A stretch of DNA of 6,639 bases from Verrucomicrobiaceae bacterium (GCA_021151605.1 JAGKWZ010000313.1:1-6639); one strand, 5' to 3'. Positions 1 through 6,303 are shown, numbered from the stretch's first letter. Notes: generated by a model from the letters alone, not told the origin. Program-made: numbers and translations.

Positions 1-330
1 CCATTTGTCGTGCCGGGTGAGGTCTTCGCCCTCCTTGCCGACGACGCTTTCCAGCCAGCGTTTGATCTCCGGCGAGTTTACATTGTCGTTGTAAACCCAG
101 CCCTCATTTCCCGTGTTGTAAGGCGGGTCGATATAGATGCACTTCACCTGCCCGCCGTAGTGCGGCAGCAGCGCCTTGAGCGCCTTCAGATTGTCCCCCT
201 GCACGATGAGATTCCCCGCACCCGCCTCGCCCCCGCATGACAGCTCCGGCTCCTCCTTGAGCAAATGAAAGGGCACCTCCGCGTGATGGCGGACGACGGC
301 CTGCTTTCCTATCCAGTCGAGTGTTGGCAT
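1..330 (-). CDS. Type III-type adenine-specific DNA methyltransferase (Mod), N-terminal part
   Basis: This is the first 110 codons of a gene that continues past the left edge. The product would transfer a methyl group from S-adenosylmethionine to adenine N6 in DNA, as the modification subunit of a type III-like system. Seen: it opens MPTLDWIGKQAVVRHH, followed by a GNLIVQGDNLKALK segment (residues 39-52), then the catalytic DPPY motif IV at 68-71 in the context IDPPYNTGNEGWVYND. Motif IV this near the N-terminus, with the SAM-binding FxGxG motif expected later, is the beta-class order of Mod proteins. The ATG at 330 is the first possible start, because an in-frame TAG lies 18 bases upstream. 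There is no clear Shine-Dalgarno. It lies 46 bases downstream of the C39-like gene. The partner restriction gene (res) would be expected beyond the left edge, which is inference. The family call is firm; whether it belongs to a complete restriction system cannot be seen. Confidence 0.9.
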   Translation of the reverse strand, partial: MPTLDWIGKQAVVRHHAEVPFHLLKEEPELSCGGEAGAGNLIVQGDNLKALKALLPHYGGQVKCIYIDPPYNTGNEGWVYNDNVNSPEIKRWLESVVGKEGEDLTRHDKW

Positions 331-338
331 GAAACGCC

Positions 339-367
339 AGTTAAGACGCTACGCTGTGCGCTGACAA
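339..367 (-). promoter_or_regulatory. Candidate promoter of the methyltransferase gene
   Basis: On the minus strand TTGTCA (367-362, five of six matches to the -35 consensus) is followed after 17 bases by TTAACT (344-339, a weak -10). Transcription would begin about at the ATG at 330, which has no Shine-Dalgarno, so a leaderless or nearly leaderless transcript is possible. This would let the methyltransferase be expressed independently of the upstream gene. It is a pattern match only. Confidence 0.3.
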
Positions 368-376
368 GCACGGAGG

Positions 377-1933
377 TCATTTCGTTGTCTCGGGGAACGG
401 CATCGCAAACAGCGGCGTGTGGCCGCGCAGGTCCGTGTCCGACGTTTCGAGGGAGCCTTGATTCGGTATGACGATGAGGCCGGGCAGTCGAGCCAGGTGC
501 AGCGGAGCGAAAGTCAGCGGAGTGGGCAAGGGAGCGTCGGCATCAATGATCAGCTCGCCGAACTTGCGACGGCTGGTGCCGAACAGTTCGGGTGCGCTGG
601 CTTCCACCAGCCAAAACCGATCCGGCAGCCGCGCCAGAATGTTGGCGTGAATGGAGGTTTCCAACGCATTACTCTCCCAATCGCGAATGCTGGCGAGGTG
701 CTCCGCGTAATGCTCCCTGCGCACAAGCTGCGTGCGCATCACCAGCATGTTTTTGCGGGCGTAGATGCTGAACCGGTCGAACCAGTCCTGCCCAATGCTC
801 GTGATCGTGCGGGCGATGGCCGAGACAAAATTGAAGCCCGTGGCTTCCGCATCCACGGCGGCGAACGCCGTGGCCCGGTCTTTGATTCCGAGGATGAGAC
901 GGAAGTTGTCCTGCTTCAAAAAATGGCGAGGGAGACAGTAGTAAGGGCCAAAATTGTCGTCGTGAACCATGAAGCTGCTTAGCCAGCTTTCGCTGGAGAA
1001 GTAGCGGAGCTGGTTGCCGAAGTAATTGCGCTGCGCATCGGGCACCCAGGCATCTTCATTGAACGTGTGCCCGATGACCGGGATAATGTGACGGGCAGAG
1101 CCGTTGGGGCCGGGGTTCGGGTCATCCAGTTCAAAGCCAACCAAGGCGGGGAAGCCGGACTCAATCAAGCCGTAGAGGTCTCGCTGAAACTCGGTGGGCA
1201 GCACGATTTGTTTGCGTGGTTCGTGGGCAACTTTCTCGAAGGCAAATCCCTTCCCAGTGATGATGGCTTCCATGTCGTCGGGGCCTAGCCCGCGATTCTC
1301 TCCCACCATTCGAGTCTGATGATCGACGCCAGCCAGGGCGTTTATTTCCGCATAGGTAATGTCACCCTCGGGCAACATGCAGGCGAGGGAAGATCGAAGG
1401 GCGACGTGGGCACAGACGAACGTGCAGTCGTTTTGCTGCGCGTAAAGCGTTCCGCGTACACTGAACGAGCCCGCCGCTGTGTTCACGGCGTAAGATCGTT
1501 GGCAATGTACGAAGTTGTTTTCCTCGCGGCCTCTCACCGTGGGAAACACGGACTCGAAAACATGGCATTCAGGCCGCGGGAGGCTGGCGAAACGGTCCTC
1601 TTTGAAAATGGCGTATCCAATGAAATCCGACGGCTCAGGGGCGGTATCAGGTGGAGATTTCCAGAACGAGAGGCGATAGACTTCCGCGCTTATGAAGTCG
1701 GGCTTGCGAAGGCGGAGCGCCGCATTTTCCACGGTCAGCAAGGCACAATCGTCTTCGGCGATGGTTTCCACCAGCAATGACTTATAGTCAAACTTGCGAG
1801 CCAGAGAGAACAGCCTGCGGAGGACTGGATGCGCCCGGAACTTGCGATCTACATAGAGGAAATTCGAGAAGCCCGACTCAATCCGAGTGTCCACCCATTC
1901 CCTGACACTTCCGATAGACGAACGAAAGTTCAC
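377..1933 (-). CDS. Uncharacterised 518-aa protein with C39/papain-like cysteine peptidase signature
   Basis: I do not recognise a named family. What is seen is a peptidase-like core in the middle. Residues 165-179 read AQQNDCTFVCAHVAL, which matches the shape of the C39 catalytic block (Q..xDCGxxCLAMxL), with C170 as the candidate nucleophile and C174 four residues on. About 110 residues later comes RHIIPVIGHTFNED with H282 as the candidate base, then WVPDA with D299, 17 residues after H282, close to the His-Asp spacing in C39 peptidases. A strongly aromatic and acidic block follows (about 305-338, including SESW and HDDNFGPYYCLPRHF). The N-terminal 160 and C-terminal 170 residues are unassigned. 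There is no signal peptide or membrane segment, so it should be cytoplasmic. The start is a GTG, 11 bases after the preceding small ORF and without a Shine-Dalgarno, which suggests translational coupling. The next gene is a Mod methyltransferase. The peptidase fold is inference; a catalytically inactive or transglutaminase-like relative is possible. Confidence 0.85.
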   Translation of the reverse strand: MNFRSSIGSVREWVDTRIESGFSNFLYVDRKFRAHPVLRRLFSLARKFDYKSLLVETIAEDDCALLTVENAALRLRKPDFISAEVYRLSFWKSPPDTAPEPSDFIGYAIFKEDRFASLPRPECHVFESVFPTVRGREENNFVHCQRSYAVNTAAGSFSVRGTLYAQQNDCTFVCAHVALRSSLACMLPEGDITYAEINALAGVDHQTRMVGENRGLGPDDMEAIITGKGFAFEKVAHEPRKQIVLPTEFQRDLYGLIESGFPALVGFELDDPNPGPNGSARHIIPVIGHTFNEDAWVPDAQRNYFGNQLRYFSSESWLSSFMVHDDNFGPYYCLPRHFLKQDNFRLILGIKDRATAFAAVDAEATGFNFVSAIARTITSIGQDWFDRFSIYARKNMLVMRTQLVRREHYAEHLASIRDWESNALETSIHANILARLPDRFWLVEASAPELFGTSRRKFGELIIDADAPLPTPLTFAPLHLARLPGLIVIPNQGSLETSDTDLRGHTPLFAMPFPETTK

Positions 1934-1944
1934 GAGGCACGAAA

Positions 1945-2145
1945 TTAGTAGCGGCCCTCGTTGACGGTGCGAGAACGCTCCGAGTGGTCACGCCGCGTGT
2001 CCAGAAACGTCTGCACTTCTAGCGACAGGTGAAAACTCTCCTTTGCGATGGTTTTCGGCGCGTTGCGGGTGAACGAACCTTTGGTCTGCGTCTGCGAGGT
2101 CAACTCCTGGAGGGATTCGGTGAGTTGTTTGGTGGCGTAAGTCAC
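1945..2145 (-). CDS. Small protein of 66 aa, possibly the downstream half of an interrupted gene
   Basis: This is an unrecognised small, hydrophilic, Ser/Thr-rich protein (opening MTYATKQLTESLQELTSQT, ending ERSRTVNEGRY) with no cysteine and no membrane segment. The only plausible start is a GTG with no Shine-Dalgarno. It sits in the same reading frame as the 31-codon ORF immediately upstream (2250-2155), separated by one TAA and three codons. The two together would make a product of about 101 residues. It may therefore be either the re-initiated second cistron of a coupled pair or the remnant of a gene broken by a nonsense change. Its stop lies 11 bases before the GTG of the C39-like gene, so it belongs to the same transcript. 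It could be a partner or regulator of that protein, but nothing in the sequence proves this. Confidence 0.5.
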   Translation of the reverse strand: MTYATKQLTESLQELTSQTQTKGSFTRNAPKTIAKESFHLSLEVQTFLDTRRDHSERSRTVNEGRY

Positions 2146-2154
2146 GGCGAATGG

Positions 2155-2250
2155 TTAACTGAAGTAAATAATCAAGGCGTATTCGAGAATTTGCATCTCT
2201 TTTTTGCGGATTTCGGACTTGGATTCAAGAAGAAAGTGCCTTTCCCGCAT
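2155..2250 (-). CDS. 31-aa ORF with strong RBS, in frame with the next ORF across a TAA
   Basis: This short ORF starts MRERHFLLESKSEIRKKEMQ and ends in a hydrophobic LEYALIIYFS. It has one of the best ribosome binding sites in the window: AAGGA at 2263-2259 with an 8-base spacer to the ATG at 2250. Its TAA (2157-2155) is followed in the same frame by three codons and then the GTG of the 66-residue ORF. The strong initiation site argues that something is translated from here. It is either a real leader or small peptide coupled to the next ORF, or the 5' part of a single gene of about 101 codons carrying a nonsense codon. It begins 69 bases after the helicase stop. Confidence 0.45.
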   Translation of the reverse strand: MRERHFLLESKSEIRKKEMQILEYALIIYFS

Positions 2251-2258
2251 AACTAGAT

Positions 2259-2263
2259 TCCTT
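2259..2263 (-). promoter_or_regulatory. Ribosome binding site of the 31-aa ORF
   Basis: AAGGA on the minus strand lies 8 bases before the ATG at 2250. It supports translation starting at 2250 and not only at the Shine-Dalgarno-less GTG at 2145. Confidence 0.5.
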
Positions 2264-2318
2264 TTCATTCCGCCGCTGTAAGAGGGGACGGAACCAACAT
2301 CCAGTGATTTAACCGTTT

Positions 2319-3512
2319 TCATTCAGTTGTGTCCACTGCCCAAAAATCCGTATCCAGCCCGATCTCTTTTCCCTCGATCTTGAGCAGATGGGCAAAGCGG
2401 CCATTAGCTGAAAGCGCTGCATAAGCCGCCTTGTCTTTGCATGACGTTAATGCCATCAGCCGCCGCACCGCATCTCCCAGCTTGGAGCGTTCCCGCCCAT
2501 TGGCGAACACGTCGCGAATGTGTTGCTCGGTGATCTTCTCATTGTGTCCGCCTGCGCTGCTGCCCTCGTTATTTTTGCGCCATTCCACAAAATCAAATTC
2601 GGGCAGAGGCTTGAAAGGACCATTCGCACGCTCCCACGCTGTGCTTTGAGGCAGAAGGCCGTTGTTGCATTTGGCTACGGTCGCGACAATCCGCTTGTCG
2701 GTTTCATTGCTCGTCACGCTCTGCAAAAAGATCGCCGCACGGGCGGCGCTGCCGAGAATCAGACTGCCACTGATGAGGTTAAGCAGTTCGCGCCCATTCG
2801 CCTTTTCGTTCTCCTTTGGCTTCCTGGTATGAGAGCCGATGACAAGGCATGGCTGATCCTCGATCTTCTCGGGAAAGATGGAATACAGGCCGTCGATAGC
2901 TGCCCGGTAGTCTTTCTGCATCCCATCTGACACGCACCGGTTCCAAGGATCGACACCGAAAACGTCGGGTCGAAACTCGTCGATGTCCCTTCTTAGTTGG
3001 TCTTGAAACTGAGTGTCTGCCAGATTCATGCCAAAGCGCGGAATGCGGGTGATTCTCAGGTAATCCTGGATCTCCTCCCAGCCCACACCCGCGCCGCGCA
3101 GTTCATCTTGTAACCGAACCTCATCGTTCTCCGACTGCAAAAGCATGGTCTTGAATTTCCGATGCGTCTTCATGCCGAACCAAGAGCCTCCAGACACGCC
3201 ACACAGTCCCAGCCAGGTGAGCGCCCTGCTTTTCCCGGCTCCTGCTGCTCCGGCGATGATCGTCATTCCGCCTCGGAAGATGAAATTGTCTCCGACAATG
3301 TGATAATCAGCAGGAGGTTTGAACTCGAAAATATCCTTTGGAGTCAGCCACTTAATCACGGGTTTGCGGGTTGGCTGGCCTGTGGGATTCTTTCCAATTC
3401 CATTTTCCCCAGGCTTGCTTGGATGCATGGAAGTGGCGCTTGTGGCCTTCGCGGATTCATCATCAAGCACCTCATACGGCCCGGCCTTCTTGCCCTTGCC
3501 TGCGGCACTCAT
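2319..3512 (-). CDS. RepA-like replicative helicase (RecA-fold, AAA_25-type ATPase)
   Basis: The product is a 397-aa RecA-fold ATPase of the RepA/AAA_25 type, the hexameric DNA helicases of plasmids, phages and integrative elements. Seen: a charged, low-complexity N-terminal extension of about 50 residues; the lead-in DYHIVGDNFIFRGGMTIIAG; the Walker A motif GAAGAGKS at 88-95; an acidic segment LLQSENDE around 124-131 that fits the catalytic glutamate region; the Walker B PDVFGVD at 182-188; and the sensor-like LVIGSH ending at H228. The last 75 residues look like a small helical, winged-helix-like domain. It is longer than RSF1010 RepA (about 280 residues) because of these extensions. I chose the ATG at 3512, not the TTG at 3518, because GGAGG (3524-3520) lies 7 bases upstream and the ATG overlaps the primase stop as ATGA. 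It should unwind element DNA together with the primase encoded just before it. Confidence 0.88.
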   Translation of the reverse strand: MSAAGKGKKAGPYEVLDDESAKATSATSMHPSKPGENGIGKNPTGQPTRKPVIKWLTPKDIFEFKPPADYHIVGDNFIFRGGMTIIAGAAGAGKSRALTWLGLCGVSGGSWFGMKTHRKFKTMLLQSENDEVRLQDELRGAGVGWEEIQDYLRITRIPRFGMNLADTQFQDQLRRDIDEFRPDVFGVDPWNRCVSDGMQKDYRAAIDGLYSIFPEKIEDQPCLVIGSHTRKPKENEKANGRELLNLISGSLILGSAARAAIFLQSVTSNETDKRIVATVAKCNNGLLPQSTAWERANGPFKPLPEFDFVEWRKNNEGSSAGGHNEKITEQHIRDVFANGRERSKLGDAVRRLMALTSCKDKAAYAALSANGRFAHLLKIEGKEIGLDTDFWAVDTTE

Positions 3513-4513
3513 GGGCAAACCTCCATCAGTTGAGGATTCAGCCGCAGACTTGCCTCGCTCGCCTTCGCGAATACGTCCCCCAGGTCTTTGATGGGCTGGC
3601 CTGCTTCATCATGGATTCCCACCAGAGAGAAGCCATCCACACGAGCGCCAGCATCGCGCAGACTGCGTGCCCAGAGCTTCGCCGCTCTCTGGCCCGGCTC
3701 ATCCATTTGAGGAATGATCCGCACCCGCTTGCCTGCCAGCCGTTGCGCCACTTCCGGCGTCAGCTTCACCGCTGCCCCTAGACAGCACAGAGCCGCCACA
3801 TCAGCGCCTCGGCCTTCGCCATCTATGATGGCATGAGCCGCCAGGAAATCGCCCACGCCCTCCACAAGCAGGACATTCGGGAAAGCCTCCGCCTCCATCA
3901 ATCCAAGCGGCCATGCCTTATCCCCGAAACAATGAGCCTTGCGTGCAGGCACCTCACGAAAGCCGGGCCATGGCTCGCCATTCATGCAGCGCAATTCTGC
4001 ACAGCGCCGCGCCTGATCGGTCATGCTCCAAAAAGGCCGCCCCCATTGCTCGCCAAAGTGGAGAAACCCGCGCTCATCCGCCAGCCTCACCGCAGGCACA
4101 GGCAACGCCCGCAGTCGAGCCAGCGCCGTCAGTTCCTCCGCCGTGCCTCGTCTCATCGCCGGCCAGGGTTTCGGCTTCCGTTCTGGTTCACGTTTCGGAG
4201 GTGGCGGAATCTGCCAGACTTCGCCCAGCCGCTCACGCATCCAGCGCACCGCGCCCGCAGTATCGCAGTCCAGCGCGTGCTTGATGAAGTCCACCACGTC
4301 AAAGGTTTCACCCGTCGCGTGATCCTTGGCCCGCGTGCCCTCCGCATACACGGAAAAGCTCGCGTGCCGCTCCTCGGGGCGGAAGGGTGATTTGCAGCAC
4401 TTGCCCGGCTCACCGGGAAGGCCAAGCAGCCGCCATGCCTCATCCAGCCGCAGCCGCGCTTTCAAGTCGGCAATCGTGAGATTCGGCCCGCTCGTGTGTG
4501 TGGCCTCACTCAT
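3509..4513 (-). CDS. DnaG-like primase with CHC2-like and TOPRIM-like domains
   Basis: The product is a 334-aa putative primase that would make RNA primers for replication of the element. Seen, numbered from the ATG at 4513: a zinc-finger-like N-terminal region with CC at 39-40 in CCKSPFRPEERHASFSVY, then KDHATGETFDVVDF (about 63-76), the variant of the CHC2 domain that lacks the second Cys pair; a proline- and basic-rich linker (about 103-122); and a TOPRIM-like core with NVLLVEGVGDF (catalytic-type Glu about 218), then VRIIPQMDEPGQRAA (acidic pair about 271-272) and KDLGDVF (about 309-315). The usual first Asp of the DxD motif is replaced by Gln, which is odd. The ATG was chosen over an upstream TTG/GTG extension because it has a G-rich Shine-Dalgarno (GGGGG, spacer 6) and overlaps the previous stop by 8 bases. 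It overlaps the helicase start as ATGA. Confidence 0.85.
   Translation of the reverse strand: MSEATHTSGPNLTIADLKARLRLDEAWRLLGLPGEPGKCCKSPFRPEERHASFSVYAEGTRAKDHATGETFDVVDFIKHALDCDTAGAVRWMRERLGEVWQIPPPPKREPERKPKPWPAMRRGTAEELTALARLRALPVPAVRLADERGFLHFGEQWGRPFWSMTDQARRCAELRCMNGEPWPGFREVPARKAHCFGDKAWPLGLMEAEAFPNVLLVEGVGDFLAAHAIIDGEGRGADVAALCCLGAAVKLTPEVAQRLAGKRVRIIPQMDEPGQRAAKLWARSLRDAGARVDGFSLVGIHDEAGQPIKDLGDVFAKASEASLRLNPQLMEVCP
3520..3524 (-). promoter_or_regulatory. Ribosome binding site of the helicase gene
   Basis: GGAGG on the minus strand, inside the last codons of the primase gene, lies 7 bases before the ATG at 3512. It decides the helicase start in favour of this ATG over the in-frame TTG at 3518, which sits only one base from it. 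Confidence 0.75.
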
Positions 4514-4856
4514 CACCCGCCCCCTTTCCCGTGCCTGCGCTCGCTCGTAGAAAAGCCGTGAGCTTTTCCTTGTCGATGAGCACCGCGCCACGAACACGGC
4601 CAGGAAGCCGCACCGAAATGAACGCCCCCGCAGCCTTCGCCGCCGACACCAAACCAGAACGGCTCAAGCCCGTGAATCGGCATCGCCCTTTGACCGATGG
4701 CAGGCGCAAAAACTCCGCCTCATGGATAGGAGCCTGATCAAAGCGCCGCTCCATGCCCTGCGGCAGATTTCCGGCGATAGATGGACGGCTAGTAGTGGTC
4801 GAAATAGGTCCGTCCTTGGCCTGATTCGCTGATGGATGTCGCCGATGTGTTTGCAT
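4506..4856 (-). CDS. AlpA-like helix-turn-helix DNA-binding protein
   Basis: This is a small DNA-binding protein of the AlpA/MerR-like winged-helix type, found as excisionase or regulator of integrated elements and often placed before primase and helicase genes. Seen, numbered from the ATG at 4856 (116 aa): a disordered first 45 residues, then AEFLRLPSVKGRCRFTGLSR and a second helix, a wing-like FISVRLPGRVRGAVLIDKE, and a final helix EKLTAFLRA (about 47-106). The tail is Gly/Lys-rich. The start is uncertain. TTG 4868 and ATG 4856 both lack a clear Shine-Dalgarno, and an internal ATG at 4754 would give an 82-residue protein nearer the usual size of such proteins. Its stop overlaps the primase ATG by 8 bases, so the two are probably translationally coupled. 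A role in controlling excision and replication is inferred from context. Confidence 0.78.
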   Translation of the reverse strand: MQTHRRHPSANQAKDGPISTTTSRPSIAGNLPQGMERRFDQAPIHEAEFLRLPSVKGRCRFTGLSRSGLVSAAKAAGAFISVRLPGRVRGAVLIDKEKLTAFLRASAGTGKGAGDE

Positions 4857-4867
4857 GACGGCGGACA

Positions 4868-4895
4868 ATCATAGCGCGCAAAACTGGGTGTCGAA
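4868..4895 (-). promoter_or_regulatory. Candidate promoter of the AlpA-primase-helicase operon
   Basis: On the minus strand TATGAT (4873-4868, good -10) is preceded after 16 bases by TTCGAC (4895-4890, weak -35). Initiation about 7 bases downstream would leave only about 5 bases before the ATG at 4856 and would exclude the TTG at 4868. This is pattern-based only. Confidence 0.3.
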
Positions 4896-4922
4896 TCCAA
4901 CTAGATTTTGGCAAAGTTAAAA

Positions 4923-4959
4923 CTGAACTGCATTCAGATAGTCCAGAAATCTGCGCAGA
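4923..4959. promoter_or_regulatory. Palindromes upstream of the replication operon, possible operator
   Basis: The A+T-rich gap of about 127 bases between the 295-aa gene and the AlpA-like gene holds an inverted repeat CTGAA-5-TTCAG (4923-4937) and a perfect 10-bp palindrome TCTGCGCAGA (4950-4959). Their position just upstream of the candidate promoter suits binding by a regulator, perhaps the AlpA-like protein. Nothing more can be shown from sequence. Confidence 0.25.
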
Positions 4960-4983
4960 AAATCCAGACTTGGGCTAACAAAA

Positions 4984-5871
4984 TCAGGCCCTCTTTTTTG
5001 TCCGATTGCCTTTCAGTCTGTCACGGCTAGACCGAAAGCTAATAAGCCTCGCGACAAAATCTTCGGACAAGCCCCCATCTTTAGACTCTGCCATCCAGCA
5101 TTTATAACGCTGATCTGCAATGCGCGCAGCGCCTTCGGTTATCATTTTTTCCGCCCATTGCATGGTTCGTTTGCCATTTTTCGGCATACGTCGGCACGCA
5201 GTATTAACGAGATCACAAGCCTCGTTGTGGGTAATGCGATGAGGAGAAGGGTATTGCTGATTGGAGATACAGTAGATGAGCCATCCGCGCTGGTCTTCTT
5301 TGCCCTCTTCAAATGACACGACGATGTCGCAAAGATGTTCGTCGAGGCAGGGCCTTTCTGATTTTAGGTCGCGTCTTACAGTCGCTTGAGCATACTCGAT
5401 CAAGAGCTTTCGGAAGCTACTCCCCTCCTTGGCTAATGGCTTCCATACTAGCCTACCAACGGGCAAATCGCTTTTGGTCTCTCCGCTGCATAGCTCGTCA
5501 TAAGTGTAGAACTTTTCCTCTGGCACATCTTCCTCGTCCAAAGGTGTTTCGTGAATGATTGCAAGGGCACGCCTCAACAAGCGATGCGCACCGGGCAAGC
5601 AGCGTGTGGCATCCTCGACGAGGTTTGTTTGACTACCACTTGTTGCTTTAGCCATCGTGAGAGCCAACTGCGCCAAAGCCAAGGCTTGGCTTGATTGATC
5701 CGAAATACTCCAGTCAGCTCTATATTGATCTGTCGTAGAATTGCGAGGATCAAACATGGTGGTGAGTTTGGTCTGATTTGCCGATTCGTTCTCTAGGCCA
5801 TCCAGTGCCATGCGGAAGCCTTGGACAGTCAGAACATGCTTGCACCCTGATGCAGATGCAATAGCACCCAT
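4984..5871 (-). CDS. Uncharacterised 295-aa protein, low G+C relative to neighbours
   Basis: I do not recognise this protein. It is soluble, with no signal peptide or membrane segment. The first 60 residues look unstructured, then come an alanine-rich helix (about 61-78), a helical patch with CLPGAHRLLRRALAIIHET (91-109), an acidic stretch DEEDVPEE, a mixed alpha/beta middle (KFYTYDELCSG to VVSFEEG), a Cys/His-containing part (about 176-227) with no regular metal-binding spacing, and a strongly basic tail (RSSRDRLKGNRTKKRA) that could bind nucleic acid. The ATG at 5871 is used; ATGs at 5811 and 5757 are alternatives and none has a strong Shine-Dalgarno. By eye its G+C is about half, well below the primase gene, which suggests a separate origin. 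It lies 127 bases upstream of the AlpA-like gene, so it probably has its own transcript or lies upstream in a long one. Confidence 0.65.
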   Translation of the reverse strand: MGAIASASGCKHVLTVQGFRMALDGLENESANQTKLTTMFDPRNSTTDQYRADWSISDQSSQALALAQLALTMAKATSGSQTNLVEDATRCLPGAHRLLRRALAIIHETPLDEEDVPEEKFYTYDELCSGETKSDLPVGRLVWKPLAKEGSSFRKLLIEYAQATVRRDLKSERPCLDEHLCDIVVSFEEGKEDQRGWLIYCISNQQYPSPHRITHNEACDLVNTACRRMPKNGKRTMQWAEKMITEGAARIADQRYKCWMAESKDGGLSEDFVARLISFRSSRDRLKGNRTKKRA

Positions 5872-5927
5872 CAGAGTTATCCGGCGCGGCGCGGGAGGCT
5901 GGAAAGACTAACTGCGATGATCTCCGC

Positions 5928-5942
5928 GAAGGCCGGGGAAGC
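5928..5942. repeat. Direct repeat copy 1 (15 bp)
   Basis: GAAGGCCGGGGAAGC occurs here and again at 6206-6220. The following 17-20 bases are also similar in the two copies (C-rich, ending in CTCTGCCG or CTCCGG). The two copies bracket the 63-residue gene. Confidence 0.7.
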
Positions 5943-5971
5943 TCCCCCGTGCTCTGCCGCACATCGGATCT

Positions 5972-6163
5972 TCATTCATTCTTCCCGCCCTGCTCTTGCT
6001 TCATGTGCTCTGGAAACTTCATCACTGCCCAGAACCACAGGAAAAATCCACCAAACATGGCATAACCGTGCGCACCGGTAAGGCCAAGCCACGACAGAGG
6101 GAAGTAGATGATTACATGGAGACCCGGCAACGCAGCGAACATGAGTAGATGATGAGCTTTCAT
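5972..6163 (-). CDS. Small two-helix membrane protein
   Basis: This is a 63-residue unrecognised protein. Two hydrophobic segments are visible: about residues 6-28 (LLMFAALPGLHVIIYFPLSW and on) and about 33-50 (GYAMFGGFFLWFWAVMKF), joined by a short loop, LTGAH. A charged tail, PEHMKQEQGGKNE, follows. It should sit in the inner membrane as a hairpin. The start is the ATG at 6163, with only a weak GAG-containing stretch upstream. It is bracketed by a 15-bp direct repeat and lies about 100 bases upstream of the 295-aa gene. No function is assigned. The clean amphipathic pattern makes translation plausible, but a short ORF like this could also be spurious. Confidence 0.5.
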   Translation of the reverse strand: MKAHHLLMFAALPGLHVIIYFPLSWLGLTGAHGYAMFGGFFLWFWAVMKFPEHMKQEQGGKNE

Positions 6164-6205
6164 AGGTTCACTCTACTACTTCCATCAGAAGTGTCACATT
6201 CGCAT

Positions 6206-6220
6206 GAAGGCCGGGGAAGC
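6206..6220. repeat. Direct repeat copy 2 (15 bp)
   Basis: GAAGGCCGGGGAAGC, identical to 5928-5942 and 278 bases from it, in the same orientation. It lies just upstream of the 63-residue gene, the other copy just downstream. Confidence 0.7.
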
Positions 6221-6303
6221 CTCGCCCGCTGCTCCGGTTTCCATCCAGCCGCTTTTCTCGGGAGAGCGCATGGAAAGAAGAAAGCAGCCAGCCAGGACTC
6301 AGA

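Noticed and set aside
419..982. Plus-strand frame of 187 codons
   Set aside because: It lies wholly antisense to the 518-aa gene, has no RBS and no recognisable domain, and its composition is that of a shadow frame.
1319..1780. Plus-strand frame of 153 codons
   Set aside because: It is antisense to the 518-aa gene, which has a coherent peptidase-like signature on the other strand.
2268..2293. TTCCG/CGGAA stem between the helicase gene and the 31-aa ORF, considered as a terminator
   Set aside because: It has only five pairs around a 16-base loop and no U-tract on either strand.
3833..4390. Plus-strand frames of up to 185 codons
   Set aside because: They are antisense to the primase gene, and the Arg/His/Pro-rich product is typical of a G+C-rich shadow.
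5750..5962. 70-codon minus-strand frame overlapping the 295-aa gene start
   Set aside because: It is an out-of-frame overlap with no domain or RBS, and the 295-aa frame explains the region better.
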